From Clostridia bacterium (GTDB lineage Bacteria; Bacillota; Clostridia; Oscillospirales; Acutalibacteraceae): a stretch of DNA of 64,000 nt. Shown here one piece after another: positions 18,704 through 28,245 of the stretch. The stretch's first letter is position 1, and each line of letters begins with the position of its first letter. Where the stretch lies: positions 41,223-105,222 of the forward strand of contig JAGBSO010000043.1 in assembly GCA_017631795.1 (NCBI GenBank). The letters run 5' to 3'. The position numbers and the translations under genes were made by a program. The notes beneath the pieces are model-generated. The model had not been told where the DNA came from. It ran no database searches and saw only the letters and a list, made by a program, of their open reading frames with translations.

Positions 18704-19852
18704 TTACATAAGTGAAAGATAGAGAGCTTTGATTTCTTCAACAGAAGTATCTCTGGGATTACCGGGACGGCAAGCATCATCGAATGCTGACTGTGCAAGG
18801 AAATCAACATCTTCAGCCTTAACAATATCTTTAAGGTCAGCAGGAATTCCAACGTCTGCGCTGAGTTTCTTAACAGCATCAATTGCAGTTTTTCTTGCAT
18901 CGTCAAGTGTCATTGCGTCAACACCGTCAACACCCATAGCCTTTGCGATATCTCTGTACTTCTCGCCTGTTTCGGGAGCATTGTATTCCATAACAGTGGG
19001 AAGAATGATAGCATTAGCTACACCGTGAGCTGTATCGTAAAGAGCACCGAGAGGATGAGCCATTGAATGAACAATGCCGAGACCTACGTTTGAGAAACCC
19101 ATACCTGCAACATACTGACCGAGAGCCATTCCTTCTCTGCCTTCATCAGTATTTTCAACAGCACCGCGAAGGCTCTTTGCGATGATTTCAATAGCCTTGA
19201 TATGGAACATATCACTCATTTCCCATGCACCCTTTGTGATATAACCTTCAATAGCATGAGTAAGAGCATCCATACCTGTAGCTGCTGTAAGACCTTTGGG
19301 CATTGAAGCCATCATGTCAGGGTCAACAACTGCAACAACGGGGATATCATGAACGTCAACACAAACCATTTTACGGTTATTAGCAACGTCTGTGATAACA
19401 TAGTTGATTGTAACTTCTGCAGCTGTACCTGCTGTTGTGGGAACAGCAATGATAGGAACACACTTGTTCTTTGTGGGTGCTACACCTTCAAGAGATACAA
19501 CATCTGCAAATTCAGGGTTGGTGATAATGATACCGATAGCCTTAGCTGTGTCCATTGATGAACCGCCACCGATTGCTACGATACAATCAGCACCTGATGC
19601 CTTGAATGCAGCAACACCTGCCTGAACATTTTCAACAGTAGGATTAGCTTTGATTTCTGAGAAAACATCATAAGCAATTTCAGCGTTATCAAGAATGTCT
19701 GTTACTTTTTTTGTAACACCAAACTTGATAAGATCAGGGTCTGAACATACAAAAGCTTTTTTGAATGCTCTTGCTTTGATTTCATCGGCAATTGAAGCAA
19801 TTGCACCTTTGCCGTGATAGCTTGTTTCGTTGAGTACAAATCTGTTTGCCAT
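18704..19852 (-). CDS. fucO: Lactaldehyde reductase (iron-containing alcohol dehydrogenase)
   Basis: 382 residues, the same length as E. coli FucO and alignable by eye along the chain (MANRFVLNET, VAIGGGSSMDTAKAIG, IPTTAGTAAEVTINYVITD with small changes). FucO reduces L-lactaldehyde to 1,2-propanediol with NADH during fucose or rhamnose breakdown. Metal ligands are visible: the aspartate and histidine of DALTHAIEG and the histidines of VHSMAHPLG and DTAHGVAN. No other fucose or rhamnose gene is adjacent, so a broader role in disposing of aldehydes is possible. An AAGGAG site precedes the ATG. Confidence 0.93.
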   Translation of the reverse strand: MANRFVLNETSYHGKGAIASIADEIKARAFKKAFVCSDPDLIKFGVTKKVTDILDNAEIAYDVFSEIKANPTVENVQAGVAAFKASGADCIVAIGGGSSMDTAKAIGIIITNPEFADVVSLEGVAPTKNKCVPIIAVPTTAGTAAEVTINYVITDVANNRKMVCVDVHDIPVVAVVDPDMMASMPKGLTAATGMDALTHAIEGYITKGAWEMSDMFHIKAIEIIAKSLRGAVENTDEGREGMALGQYVAGMGFSNVGLGIVHSMAHPLGALYDTAHGVANAIILPTVMEYNAPETGEKYRDIAKAMGVDGVDAMTLDDARKTAIDAVKKLSADVGIPADLKDIVKAEDVDFLAQSAFDDACRPGNPRDTSVEEIKALYLSLM

Positions 19853-20003
19853 AAAAATTCTCCTTTATGTTAGTTGTTAATATAATCATCCGCCAAATAA
19901 CTGGATATTACTATTATATCTGTCTTTTTAGGTTTTATTTTTACAATATAGAAATATAAACACAAAATATTACATCATTTTACTTTAATCTGCAATTTAA
20001 TTG

Positions 20004-20032
20004 TTGACTTTGCACAATTCATATGATATATT
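20004..20032 (+). promoter_or_regulatory. Promoter of the riboswitch-controlled transporter
   Basis: TTGACT (20004-20009), 17 bases, TATATT (20027-20032); transcription would begin at about 20039, just before the aptamer. Confidence 0.6.
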
Positions 20033-20043
20033 TATTTTAATAA

Positions 20044-20250
20044 GATAGAGGTGCAGTAATTATCAGTAACTGTCTGTTTCCCGATAGTAAGATAAGTGAA
20101 AGGAATTATTGCCGAGGGTGATAACTTTTATCGGAAGGTTTTTTGCCCGGGGTACGGTATAATATGCCGTAAACTGTCACATTTGTGGAGTGCTATCGTG
20201 ATTATTTCTTACGATCATGGTGTATTTCACTGTGGTCTGTTTTTTATTTA
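20044..20250 (+). promoter_or_regulatory. Lysine riboswitch (L box) with terminator
   Basis: The aptamer runs from GATAGAGGTGC (20044) through the ATCAGTAACT segment and GCCGAGGG to the closing GTGGAGTGCTATC (20185-20197), all hallmarks of the L box; GATAG and CTATC form P1. Downstream, GATCATGG (20213-20220) pairs with CTGTGGTC (20230-20237) ahead of a T-run. ATCGTGAT (20195-20202), which shares bases with the 3' side of P1, can instead pair with ATCATGGT (20214-20221). This is the layout of a switch that turns expression off when lysine is bound. Confidence 0.88.
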
Positions 20251-20272
20251 CAAAACCGAAAGGAAGATTTTA

Positions 20273-22063
20273 ATGAAAACACGCAAAAAACTACTTTGTA
20301 TGATTCTTGCTCTTGTTTTCTGCAGCTTTATGATTATTACAGCTGCTGCTTCTGCTGAACCTACATCAGAAGACACATTAACAATCGGAGCAACAACAGA
20401 ATCAACTGAATCAACGCTCAACGTTTATGAAGATGACTGCGGCGACTGTGACGGAACAGGATTCACTTGCGAACATGACGCAATTTGTGAAACATGTAAC
20501 GGAACAGGCGTTATCAATGTCAAAGATGCTGCAGATAGCGGTTACTTTGCTTCATTCTGGGCACTTGTTCCTCCCATCATCGCTATCGGTCTTGCTCTTA
20601 TCACAAAAGAAGTTTATTCTTCTCTGTTTGTTGGTATTGCAGTCGGCGGTCTTCTCTCAGCAAACATTTTTAAAGAAGGCTTCAGCCTTACAGGTGCAAT
20701 GGACTATATAATCAGCGATGGTCTTATTACTGCCGTTTCAGACAGTGCAGGTATATTTATTTTCCTTGTACTTCTCGGTGTTATGGTTGCTCTTATCAAC
20801 AAATCAGGCGGATCAAGAGCTTTCGGCAACTGGGCAGTAAAACACATCAAGTCAAGAGCAGGCGCAATGCTTGCAACATTTGCTCTTGGTGTTCTTATTT
20901 TCATCGATGACTATTTCAACTGTCTTACAGTCGGTTCAGTTATGAGACCTGTTACAGACTCTCACAAAGTTTCAAGAGCAAAGTTCTCATACCTTATTGA
21001 TGCTACAGCTGCACCTGTATGTATGATTGCTCCTATTTCTTCATGGGCAGCTGCAGTTGCATCATATGCTGAAGAAGGACAGGGTCTCAAGCTCTTCATC
21101 CAGGCTATCCCATATAACTATTATTCACTTCTTACATTTGTATTCATCATCGCTATCGTATTCCTTAAAGTAGATTACGGCCCGATGAAGCTTCACGAAA
21201 TGAACGCAATTCTCAACAATGATCTCTACACATCAGGTGACAGAGTTGATAATGTTGCTGAAGAAGAAGGAAATGCAAAAGGTAAGGTTATTGACCTTAT
21301 TCTCCCTGTTGTATTCCTTATCGTAACATGCGTATTTGCTCTTGTTTACAACGGTGGTATTCTTGACGGTGCAGACTTTATCACAGCATTCTCAGATACA
21401 GATGCAACAGTAGGTCTTCCCTGGGGTGCTCTTATTGCTCTTATTCTCACTATGATTTACATGGTTTGCAGAAGAGTTATCACATTCAAGGGTGCTATGG
21501 AATGCATCCCCGAAGGCTTCAAGGCAATGGTTCCTGCTATCACAATTCTTACATTTGCAACAGCACTTAAGAATATGACAGGTCTCCTTGGTGCAAAGTA
21601 CTTCGTTGCTAACCTTATGAATGGTGCAGCAGAAGGTCTTGCAAACTTCCTTCCTGCAATCATCTTCCTTGTTGCTTGCGGTCTTGCTTTTGCAACAGGC
21701 ACATCATGGGGTACATTCGGTATTCTCATTCCCATCGTTACAGCAATCTTCCCTGCAGATTCTACAATTCTTGTTATCGGTATCTCTGCTTGTCTTGCAG
21801 GTGCTGTATGCGGCGACCACTGCTCACCCATTTCTGATACAACAATTATGTCTTCAGCAGGTGCACAGTGCAACCACATCAACCATGTAAATACTCAGCT
21901 TCCCTATGCAATCACTGTTGCTGCAATTTCATTTGTATGTTACATAATTTCAGGATTTGTTCAGAATGCTGCAATCATGCTTGCAATCGGTGTTGTTCTT
22001 ACAGTTGCTACAATTCTTGTAATAAAAGTTCTTTCAAAGAAAGATAAGAAAGCTGCAAAGTAA
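20273..22063 (+). CDS. NhaC-type transporter, probably for lysine, with Cys-rich exodomain
   Basis: 596 residues. A signal-peptide-like segment (1-28) and a Ser/Thr-rich linker lead to a motif like the DnaJ zinc finger: C56-x-x-C59-x-G-T-G, C66, then C72-x-x-C75-x-G-T-G. About 11 membrane helices of the Na+/H+ antiporter NhaC superfamily follow (FIDDYFNCLTVGSVMRPVTD, GTSWGTFGILIPI, GDHCSPISDTTIMSS). NhaC-like proteins behind L boxes have been proposed as lysine importers (LysW), and the riboswitch here supports that over sodium export. ATG 20273 is chosen because the upstream in-frame sequence is the riboswitch itself. Confidence 0.85.
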   Translation: MKTRKKLLCMILALVFCSFMIITAAASAEPTSEDTLTIGATTESTESTLNVYEDDCGDCDGTGFTCEHDAICETCNGTGVINVKDAADSGYFASFWALVPPIIAIGLALITKEVYSSLFVGIAVGGLLSANIFKEGFSLTGAMDYIISDGLITAVSDSAGIFIFLVLLGVMVALINKSGGSRAFGNWAVKHIKSRAGAMLATFALGVLIFIDDYFNCLTVGSVMRPVTDSHKVSRAKFSYLIDATAAPVCMIAPISSWAAAVASYAEEGQGLKLFIQAIPYNYYSLLTFVFIIAIVFLKVDYGPMKLHEMNAILNNDLYTSGDRVDNVAEEEGNAKGKVIDLILPVVFLIVTCVFALVYNGGILDGADFITAFSDTDATVGLPWGALIALILTMIYMVCRRVITFKGAMECIPEGFKAMVPAITILTFATALKNMTGLLGAKYFVANLMNGAAEGLANFLPAIIFLVACGLAFATGTSWGTFGILIPIVTAIFPADSTILVIGISACLAGAVCGDHCSPISDTTIMSSAGAQCNHINHVNTQLPYAITVAAISFVCYIISGFVQNAAIMLAIGVVLTVATILVIKVLSKKDKKAAK

Positions 22064-22080
22064 TTAGTATTAATTTTATT

Positions 22081-22115
22081 TCTCACTGTCTTCGGGCAGT
22101 GAGAATTTTTTTGTT
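22081..22115 (+). terminator. Intrinsic terminator after lysine transporter
   Basis: Stem CTCACTGTC / GGCAGTGAG closed by a TTCG tetraloop and followed by T-run. Confidence 0.88.
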
Positions 22116-22120
22116 TTGTA

Positions 22121-22149
22121 TTGATATTATAATATTAAAATGATATAAT
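22121..22149 (+). promoter_or_regulatory. Promoter of xylBA
   Basis: TTGATA (22121-22126), 17 bases, TATAAT (22144-22149). I see no clear XylR operator or cre site between it and the ATG at 22179. Confidence 0.65.
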
Positions 22150-22178
22150 TTACTAAATATTATATAAAGGAGTAACTT

Positions 22179-23663
22179 ATGCTTTATATAGGAATTGATC
22201 TTGGCACATCTTCTGTGAAACTTCTTCTTGTGGATGAAAATGGCGACATTGTCAATGAGGTTTCAAAAGAATATCCTGTATTTTTTCCACATTCAGGATG
22301 GTCTGAACAGAATCCCGAAGACTGGGTAACAGCAGTTAATGAAGGCATTGATGAGCTTCTTACAAACTGTGACAAATCATCTGTAAAAGGCATCGGATGT
22401 GGTGGTCAGATGCACGGTCTTGTTGTGCTTGACGAAGATGATAATGTTATCAGACCTGCAATTCTTTGGAATGACGGAAGAACACATAAAGAAGTTGATT
22501 ATCTCAACAACATAATCGGCAAAGATGTTTTATCGGAGAATACAGCAAATATTGCTTTTGCAGGATTCACAGCACCTAAGATTCTCTGGATGAAGAATAA
22601 TGAACCTGAATTATTTAACAGAATCAGTAAAATTATGCTTCCTAAAGATTATATAAACTATATTCTGACAGGTGTTCATTCATGCGATTATTCGGATGCA
22701 TCAGGCATGCTTCTTCTCGATGTAAAAAATAAATGCTGGTCCGAAAAAATGCTTGATATCTGCGGTATTTCAGAAAAACAACTCCCCTCTCTTTTTGAAA
22801 GCTATGAAGTAACAGGAAAAATCAAGCCTGAAATTGCAAAGAAATTCGGTCTTTCAGATGACACAGTTGTTGTTGCAGGTGCAGGTGATAATGCAGCTGC
22901 GGCAATCGGCACAGGCACAATCGGAAACGGAAATTGCAATATTTCAATCGGCACATCAGGTACTGTATTTATTTCAAATAATGATTTTGGTGTTGATAAC
23001 AATAATGCACTTCACTCATTTGCTCATGCAGACGGCGGATATCATCTTATGGGATGCATGTTATCTGCAGCATCATGCAATAAGTGGTTTATGGATGACA
23101 TTCTCTGCGATAAGGATTATAACGGTGTGCAGAGCCTGATTAATGAAGACAGACTAGGCAGAAATGAAGTTTATTTCCTTCCCTATCTGATGGGTGAAAG
23201 AAGTCCTGTCAATGATACAAATGCAAGAGGTACTTTCATCGGTATGAGTCTTGCAACAAAGAAAGAAGATATGCTTCAGGCTGTTCTTGAAGGTGTTGCA
23301 TTTGCAATCCGTGACAGTTTTGAGGTTGCAAAATCACTCGGAATTGATATAAAAACCAGCAATATCTGCGGCGGCGGTGTAAAAAGCAAACTTTGGCAGA
23401 AAATCTTTGCTGATGTTCTCGGAATTCCCCTTAATATACTCAAAACAGAGCAGGGACCCGGGTACGGCGGTGCGATTCTCGCAATGGTTGCATGTGGTGA
23501 ATACAATTCTGTTGCTGATGCCTGTAAAAATCTTGTTGAAATTTCAGAAACGGTTTATCCTGATAAAGAACTTGTTGACCGTTATGAAATTAAATATAAT
23601 AAATTCAGAAAGATATATCCTGCACTTAAAAATACATTTGCAGATATGATAACGGAGGAATAA
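22179..23663 (+). CDS. xylB: Xylulokinase
   Basis: 494 residues of the FGGY kinase family; XylB phosphorylates D-xylulose to xylulose 5-phosphate with ATP. The N-terminal phosphate loop GIDLGTSSVK, the GCGGQMHGLV strand with the sugar-contacting Q-M-H-G, WNDGRT, the GAGDNAAAAIG loop and the C-terminal NICGGGVKSKLWQKIFADV are all intact. It ends three bases before xylA, so the two are one operon, here with the kinase first. AAAGGAG precedes the ATG. Confidence 0.95.
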   Translation: MLYIGIDLGTSSVKLLLVDENGDIVNEVSKEYPVFFPHSGWSEQNPEDWVTAVNEGIDELLTNCDKSSVKGIGCGGQMHGLVVLDEDDNVIRPAILWNDGRTHKEVDYLNNIIGKDVLSENTANIAFAGFTAPKILWMKNNEPELFNRISKIMLPKDYINYILTGVHSCDYSDASGMLLLDVKNKCWSEKMLDICGISEKQLPSLFESYEVTGKIKPEIAKKFGLSDDTVVVAGAGDNAAAAIGTGTIGNGNCNISIGTSGTVFISNNDFGVDNNNALHSFAHADGGYHLMGCMLSAASCNKWFMDDILCDKDYNGVQSLINEDRLGRNEVYFLPYLMGERSPVNDTNARGTFIGMSLATKKEDMLQAVLEGVAFAIRDSFEVAKSLGIDIKTSNICGGGVKSKLWQKIFADVLGIPLNILKTEQGPGYGGAILAMVACGEYNSVADACKNLVEISETVYPDKELVDRYEIKYNKFRKIYPALKNTFADMITEE

Positions 23664-23666
23664 AAA

Positions 23667-24986
23667 ATGGCAGAAATCTTTAAAAACATTCCCGAAATCA
23701 AATATGAGGGTCCCGCAAGCAAGAACAATCTCGCTTTCAAATTCTATGATCCCGAAAAAGTTGTTCTCGGTAAAACAATGAAAGAACATCTCCCCTTTGC
23801 TATGGCTTGGTGGCACAATCTTTGTGCAGGCGGAACAGATATGTTCGGCAGAGATACTGCAGACAAAACTTTCGGTGCTGAAAAAGGCACTATGGCACAC
23901 GCAAAAGCCAAGGTAGATGCAGGCTTTGAGTTCATGCAGAAACTCGGAGTTGAATATTTCTGCTTCCATGATGTGGATATCGTTCCCGAAGCTGATGATA
24001 TCAATGAAACAAATGCAAGACTTGATGAAATTTCTGATTATATCATTGAAAAGATGAAAGAAACAGGCATCAGATGTCTCTGGGGTACAGCAAATATGTT
24101 CTCAAATCCCAGATTCATGAACGGTGCAGGCAGCACAAACTCAGCAGATGTTTACTGTTTTGCTGCTGCGCAGATTAAAAAAGCTCTTGATCTTACCGTT
24201 AAACTCGGCGGTAAGGGATATGTTTTCTGGGGTGGACGTGAAGGTTATGAAACACTTCTCAACACTGACATGAAGTTTGAGCAGGAAAACATTGCAAGAC
24301 TTATGAAAATGGCTGTTGAATACGGAAGAAAAATCGGTTTCACAGGTGATTTCTACATCGAACCCAAGCCCAAGGAACCCATGAAGCATCAGTATGATTT
24401 TGATGCAGCTACTGCTATCGGATTCCTTCGTCAGTACGGTCTTGATAAAGATTTCAAGATGAATATTGAAGCAAACCATGCAACTCTTGCAGGACACACA
24501 TTCCAGCATGAACTCAGAGTTTCAGCTATAAACGGAATGCTCGGCAGCATTGATGCAAACCAGGGTGACTACCTTCTTGGTTGGGATACTGACGAATTCC
24601 CCTTTGATGTTTATGAAGCTACAATGTGTATGTACGAAGTTCTCAAGGCGGGCGGTCTTACAGGTGGCTTCAACTTCGATGCAAAAAACAGACGTCCCAG
24701 CAATACACATGAAGATATGTTTGAAGCATACGTACTCGGTATGGATACATTCGCACTTGGTCTTCTGAATGCTGCTAAAATCATTGAAGACGGCAGAATA
24801 GACGAGTTTGTAGCAAACAAGTATTCATCATTCAGAAATACTGAAATCGGCTCAAAAATCCTCTCAGGCGATGCTACACTGGAAGATCTTGCAGCATATG
24901 CAGCTGATAAGAAAAATGTAGAAACACCCTGTTCAGGCAAACAGGAAAGACTTGAAGGTATCATTAATAATATTCTCTTCGGCTAA
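23667..24986 (+). CDS. xylA: Xylose isomerase
   Basis: 439 residues, the length of class II enzymes. XylA converts D-xylose to D-xylulose, feeding XylB encoded just upstream. Visible motifs: [14 protein letters not shown] near the N-terminus, [11 protein letters not shown] with the catalytic histidine, [30 protein letters not shown] with metal-binding Glu and Lys, and the later [17 protein letters not shown] metal site. An ACGGAGG site sits at the end of xylB. The cytoplasmic enzyme is typical of fibre-degrading anaerobes. Confidence 0.98.
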   Translation: MAEIFKNIPEIKYEGPASKNNLAFKFYDPEKVVLGKTMKEHLPFAMAWWHNLCAGGTDMFGRDTADKTFGAEKGTMAHAKAKVDAGFEFMQKLGVEYFCFHDVDIVPEADDINETNARLDEISDYIIEKMKETGIRCLWGTANMFSNPRFMNGAGSTNSADVYCFAAAQIKKALDLTVKLGGKGYVFWGGREGYETLLNTDMKFEQENIARLMKMAVEYGRKIGFTGDFYIEPKPKEPMKHQYDFDAATAIGFLRQYGLDKDFKMNIEANHATLAGHTFQHELRVSAINGMLGSIDANQGDYLLGWDTDEFPFDVYEATMCMYEVLKAGGLTGGFNFDAKNRRPSNTHEDMFEAYVLGMDTFALGLLNAAKIIEDGRIDEFVANKYSSFRNTEIGSKILSGDATLEDLAAYAADKKNVETPCSGKQERLEGIINNILFG

Positions 24987-24992
24987 AAAGCA

Positions 24993-25028
24993 ACAGCTCT
25001 CACTTTTGTGGGAGCTGTAATCTTTTTT
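24993..25028 (+). terminator. Intrinsic terminator of xylBA
   Basis: Arms ACAGCTCTCAC / GTGGGAGCTGT with a TTTT loop, then AATCTTTTTT. Confidence 0.88.
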
Positions 25029-25052
25029 CAGGATGTTAATTTTGGTTGCTCG

Positions 25053-25289
25053 ATGCAACGGCATAAAAGAACTATAATTATCATCAGAATTTATAGTCAA
25101 GGAGGTCAATCGGAATATTATAAAATTGCAACGAATAACATCAGTACAGACTATGCAATAATCGGTGGTTATAATGGGCCGACAAATATTTTTATAACGC
25201 AATCAATTTTAAGCCCTGTTATTCCTGTTAGCGCATTAATACTTACAGTTATTTCCATTGTCGGCATATATAAAACACGTAAAAAGTAA
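25053..25289 (+). CDS. Small membrane protein with decarboxylase-beta-like signature, start unclear
   Basis: The C-terminal part reads IIGGYNGPTNIFIT, then one hydrophobic helix and a KTRKK tail. This is close to the GGADGPTxIF signature of sodium-pumping decarboxylase beta subunits and to orphan peptides of under 100 residues that carry it in Clostridia. A strong GGAGG (25101-25105) lies inside the frame, but no ATG, GTG or TTG follows it before the motif; the ATG at 25053 used here lies upstream and has no ribosome site. The gene may have lost its start or use a rare codon. Confidence 0.45.
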   Translation: MQRHKRTIIIIRIYSQGGQSEYYKIATNNISTDYAIIGGYNGPTNIFITQSILSPVIPVSALILTVISIVGIYKTRKK

Positions 25290-25293
25290 TATA

Positions 25294-25325
25294 AAAAAGC
25301 CTCTGTGTTTCCACAGAGGCTTAAA
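25294..25325. terminator. Bidirectional terminator
   Basis: Perfect arms AAGCCTCTGTG / CACAGAGGCTT around TTTC, between convergent genes; it ends pckG on the minus strand. Confidence 0.88.
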
Positions 25326-25334
25326 TTATCTGAA

Positions 25335-27113
25335 TTACTTAAGTGCTGCCTTAAGAGTTTCAAGTTCTTTAACGAGTGTTGCGGGGATCTTGTCACCGAA
25401 CTTTGCGTAGAACTCTTCAATACCCTTTGTTTCATCCATCCAGAGTGATGCATCAACTTCAAGAATGCTCTTGAGTGTGTCAAGTGTAACTTCACCTTCA
25501 AGACCATCAATGTTGATGTCTTCTGCGTAAGGAACATAACCGATTGCTGTTTCTTTAGCATCTACTTTACCGTCACATCTGTTGAGGATCCATTCAAGAA
25601 CACGAAGGTTGTCGCCGAAACCGGGCCACATGAAGTTGCCTTCGTCATCCTTACGGAACCAGTTAACGTTGAAGAACTTGGGAGCCTTGTCTTCATCAAG
25701 ACCTGCACCGATGTTGATCCAATGCTGCCAGTAATCAGCCATGTTGTAGCCGCAGAAAGGAAGCATAGCCATGGGATCACGACGAACAACACCTACTGCA
25801 CCTGCAGCTGCTGCTGTTGTTTCTGAAGCCATGATTGAACCTACGAATACACCGTTGTTCCAGTTCTTTGCCTGGTAAACGAGAGGAGCAAGCTTTGCAC
25901 GTCTGCCGCCGAATACGAATGCTGATACAGGTACACCCTGAGCATTTTCGAATTCGCTGCTAAGGCAAGGACAGTTAGCTGTGGGAGCTGTGAATCTTGA
26001 GTTGGGATGTGCACCTTTTTCTGTTGATTCTGCACCGTTCCAGCTGTTGCCGAGCCAGTCGTTTGCATTTGTGGGGGGATTCTTATCAAGACCTTCCCAC
26101 CAAACTGTGTTATTTTCAAGGTTATGAACAACGTTTGTGAAGATTGTACCCTGCTTTGTTGAAAGAAGAGCATTGGGGTTTGACTTCATGTTTGTACCGG
26201 GAGCAACACCGAAGAAACCATTTTCGGGGTTGATAGCGTAAAGTCTGCCGTCTGCACCCTTACGGATCCAAGAAATATCGTCACCTACGCACCAAACTTT
26301 GTAGCCAGCTTCCTGATAACCTGCGGGAGGAATAAGCATTGCAAGGTTTGTCTTACCACAAGCTGAGGGGAATGCTGCACAGATATACTTAACTTCGCCC
26401 TGGGGATTTTCAACACCGAGGATGAGCATATGCTCAGCCTGCCAGCCTTCTTTCCAACCCTGGTATGAAGCAATACGGAGAGCGAAACACTTCTTACCGA
26501 GAAGAACGTTTCCGCCGTAACCTGAGTTAACTGAGATAATTGTGTTGTCCTGGGGGAAATGGCAGATCCATCTCTTATCCTGGTCGATATCACATTTACA
26601 GTGAAGACCACGAACCCAGTCATTGCTGTCGCCAAGAACTTCAAGAACCTTCTTGCCGACTCTTGTCATGATTGCCATGTTGAGAACAACATAGATTGAG
26701 TCTGTAAGTTCAATACCTGCTTTTGAGAAAGGTGAACCGATGGGACCCATTGAGTAAGGAATTACATACATTGTTCTGCCCTTATAGCTGTCCTTAGCTA
26801 TATTGTAAAGCATTTCGTAACATGCTGAGGGCTCCATCCAATGATTTGTGGGGCCTGCCTCTTCTTCTGTAGGAGTACAGATAAGTGTTCTGTCTTCTAC
26901 ACGGGCAACGTCGTTGGGCTTTGTTCTGTGAAGATAGCATTCGGGAAGAAGTTCTTCATTAAGCTTAATCATTTCACCTGTTGAACAAGCTTCTGCACGG
27001 AGTGCATCGATCTGCTCTTTTGAACCGTCGATCCATACGATTTTATCGGGATTAACAAGCTCTGCTTTTTCTTTGATCCATTCAAGAATGGATTTGTTTG
27101 TGGTAAGCTCCAT
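25335..27113 (-). CDS. pckG: Phosphoenolpyruvate carboxykinase (GTP)
   Basis: 592 residues, the length of the GTP-dependent class. The enzyme interconverts oxaloacetate and PEP; in gut anaerobes it often runs toward oxaloacetate to fix CO2 on the way to succinate, which cannot be told from sequence. The GTP-class P-loop is AAFPSACGKTNLAM, preceded by the metal and substrate regions GGNVLLGKKCFALR and YVIPYSMGPIGSP. ATG 27113 follows GGAGAG; an upstream in-frame extension to 27170 is not needed. It is transcribed alone after the tsaD cluster. Confidence 0.97.
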   Translation of the reverse strand: MELTTNKSILEWIKEKAELVNPDKIVWIDGSKEQIDALRAEACSTGEMIKLNEELLPECYLHRTKPNDVARVEDRTLICTPTEEEAGPTNHWMEPSACYEMLYNIAKDSYKGRTMYVIPYSMGPIGSPFSKAGIELTDSIYVVLNMAIMTRVGKKVLEVLGDSNDWVRGLHCKCDIDQDKRWICHFPQDNTIISVNSGYGGNVLLGKKCFALRIASYQGWKEGWQAEHMLILGVENPQGEVKYICAAFPSACGKTNLAMLIPPAGYQEAGYKVWCVGDDISWIRKGADGRLYAINPENGFFGVAPGTNMKSNPNALLSTKQGTIFTNVVHNLENNTVWWEGLDKNPPTNANDWLGNSWNGAESTEKGAHPNSRFTAPTANCPCLSSEFENAQGVPVSAFVFGGRRAKLAPLVYQAKNWNNGVFVGSIMASETTAAAAGAVGVVRRDPMAMLPFCGYNMADYWQHWINIGAGLDEDKAPKFFNVNWFRKDDEGNFMWPGFGDNLRVLEWILNRCDGKVDAKETAIGYVPYAEDINIDGLEGEVTLDTLKSILEVDASLWMDETKGIEEFYAKFGDKIPATLVKELETLKAALK

Positions 27114-27228
27114 TAATATTTCTCTCCTTTTTTGGATTAATTTACAAATTATTTTGCGCAATTTTAACAAAGTTTATACAATATTTTTGTAACTGCAAAA
27201 ACAAGCCAAAATCATTAATATATTATCA

Positions 27229-28245
27229 TTAATCAGGATTTTTGTCAATACCTAATGATGCAATTGCATTAAGATTTTCCTTGGCGATATGACCGGCTTT
27301 GTATTCATAATAAGCCTGAGATCCGACCATTGCAGCATTATCACCGCAAAGTGAAAGTTCGGGCATATAAAGCTCAAGTTTATGTTTTTCGCAAAGAATA
27401 CCAAGTTCACGTCTGAGAACTGAGTTTGCAGAAACACCGCCTGCAACAACAATTTTTTTCTGCCCTGTGATTTCTGCAGCTTTAATAAGATTTTCGGTAA
27501 GACAACCGACTACCGCTGAAATATAAGATGCACCAAGATCCTCCACACTTACAGTTTCGCCCTTTTGCGATGCATTATGTATAATATTGATAACAGATGT
27601 TTTCAGGCCTGAAAAACTGAAGTCAAGAGGGGCTCCGTCAATTCTCGGATGCGGGAATCTGTACGCTTCAGGATTTCCGTCCTTTGCGATTTTATCAAGA
27701 TTTGCACCACCGGGATAAGGAATCCCCATAGCTCTTGCAGCTTTATCAAGACACTCTCCTGCCGCATCATCACGGGTTCTGCCTATTATATCAAAATCAG
27801 TATAGCTTTTCACATTGATTATGTGACTGTGACCGCCTGATACAACAAGTGAGAGAAAAGGAGGTTCAAGTTCAGGATGTGAAATATAGTTGGCTGCAAT
27901 ATGTGAACGCAGATGATGAACAGGAATAAGTGGCTTCCCTGTTGAAAAAGATAATCCTTTCGCGAAATTCACGCCAACAAGAAGCGCGCCAATAAGTCCC
28001 GGAGCATATGTTACTGCAATGGCATCAACTTCATTGTATGTGCATCCTGCATCTTCAAGCGCTTTTTTTACAACTGCAGAGATGTTCTCAGAATGTCTTC
28101 TTGATGCAATTTCAGGAACAACACCGCCGTATATTTTATGTTCTTCAACCTGTGATGAAATGACATTTGAAAGAACTTTTCGCCCGTCTTCAACAACTGA
28201 AGCGGCAGTTTCATCACATGATGATTCAATAGAAATTATTTTCAT
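27229..28245 (-). CDS. tsaD: tRNA N6-adenosine threonylcarbamoyltransferase
   Basis: 338 residues. TsaD transfers threonylcarbamoyl to A37 of ANN-decoding tRNAs with TsaB and TsaE. The N-terminus SIESSCDETAASVV, the metal-binding H-x-x-x-H in IPVHHLRSHIAANY, the SGGHSHI loop and the GGVSANSVLRREL segment are all present. ATG 28245 has AGGAG before it and overlaps the end of the upstream phosphatase/RimI gene by 20 bases, so translation is probably coupled. RimI next to TsaD is a widespread arrangement. tsaB and tsaE are not in the window. Confidence 0.97.
   Translation of the reverse strand: MKIISIESSCDETAASVVEDGRKVLSNVISSQVEEHKIYGGVVPEIASRRHSENISAVVKKALEDAGCTYNEVDAIAVTYAPGLIGALLVGVNFAKGLSFSTGKPLIPVHHLRSHIAANYISHPELEPPFLSLVVSGGHSHIINVKSYTDFDIIGRTRDDAAGECLDKAARAMGIPYPGGANLDKIAKDGNPEAYRFPHPRIDGAPLDFSFSGLKTSVINIIHNASQKGETVSVEDLGASYISAVVGCLTENLIKAAEITGQKKIVVAGGVSANSVLRRELGILCEKHKLELYMPELSLCGDNAAMVGSQAYYEYKAGHIAKENLNAIASLGIDKNPD

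Noticed and set aside
18729..19625. Plus-strand frames opposite fucO
   Set aside because: Shadow frames of a well conserved gene; low-complexity translations and no ribosome sites.
20096..20272. 59-residue N-terminal extension of the lysine transporter
   Set aside because: It is the riboswitch and terminator read as protein; the signal peptide begins at 20273 with its own AAGGAAG.
25008..25289. Complete oxaloacetate decarboxylase beta subunit
   Set aside because: Only the short signature and one helix are present; true beta subunits have about 370 residues.
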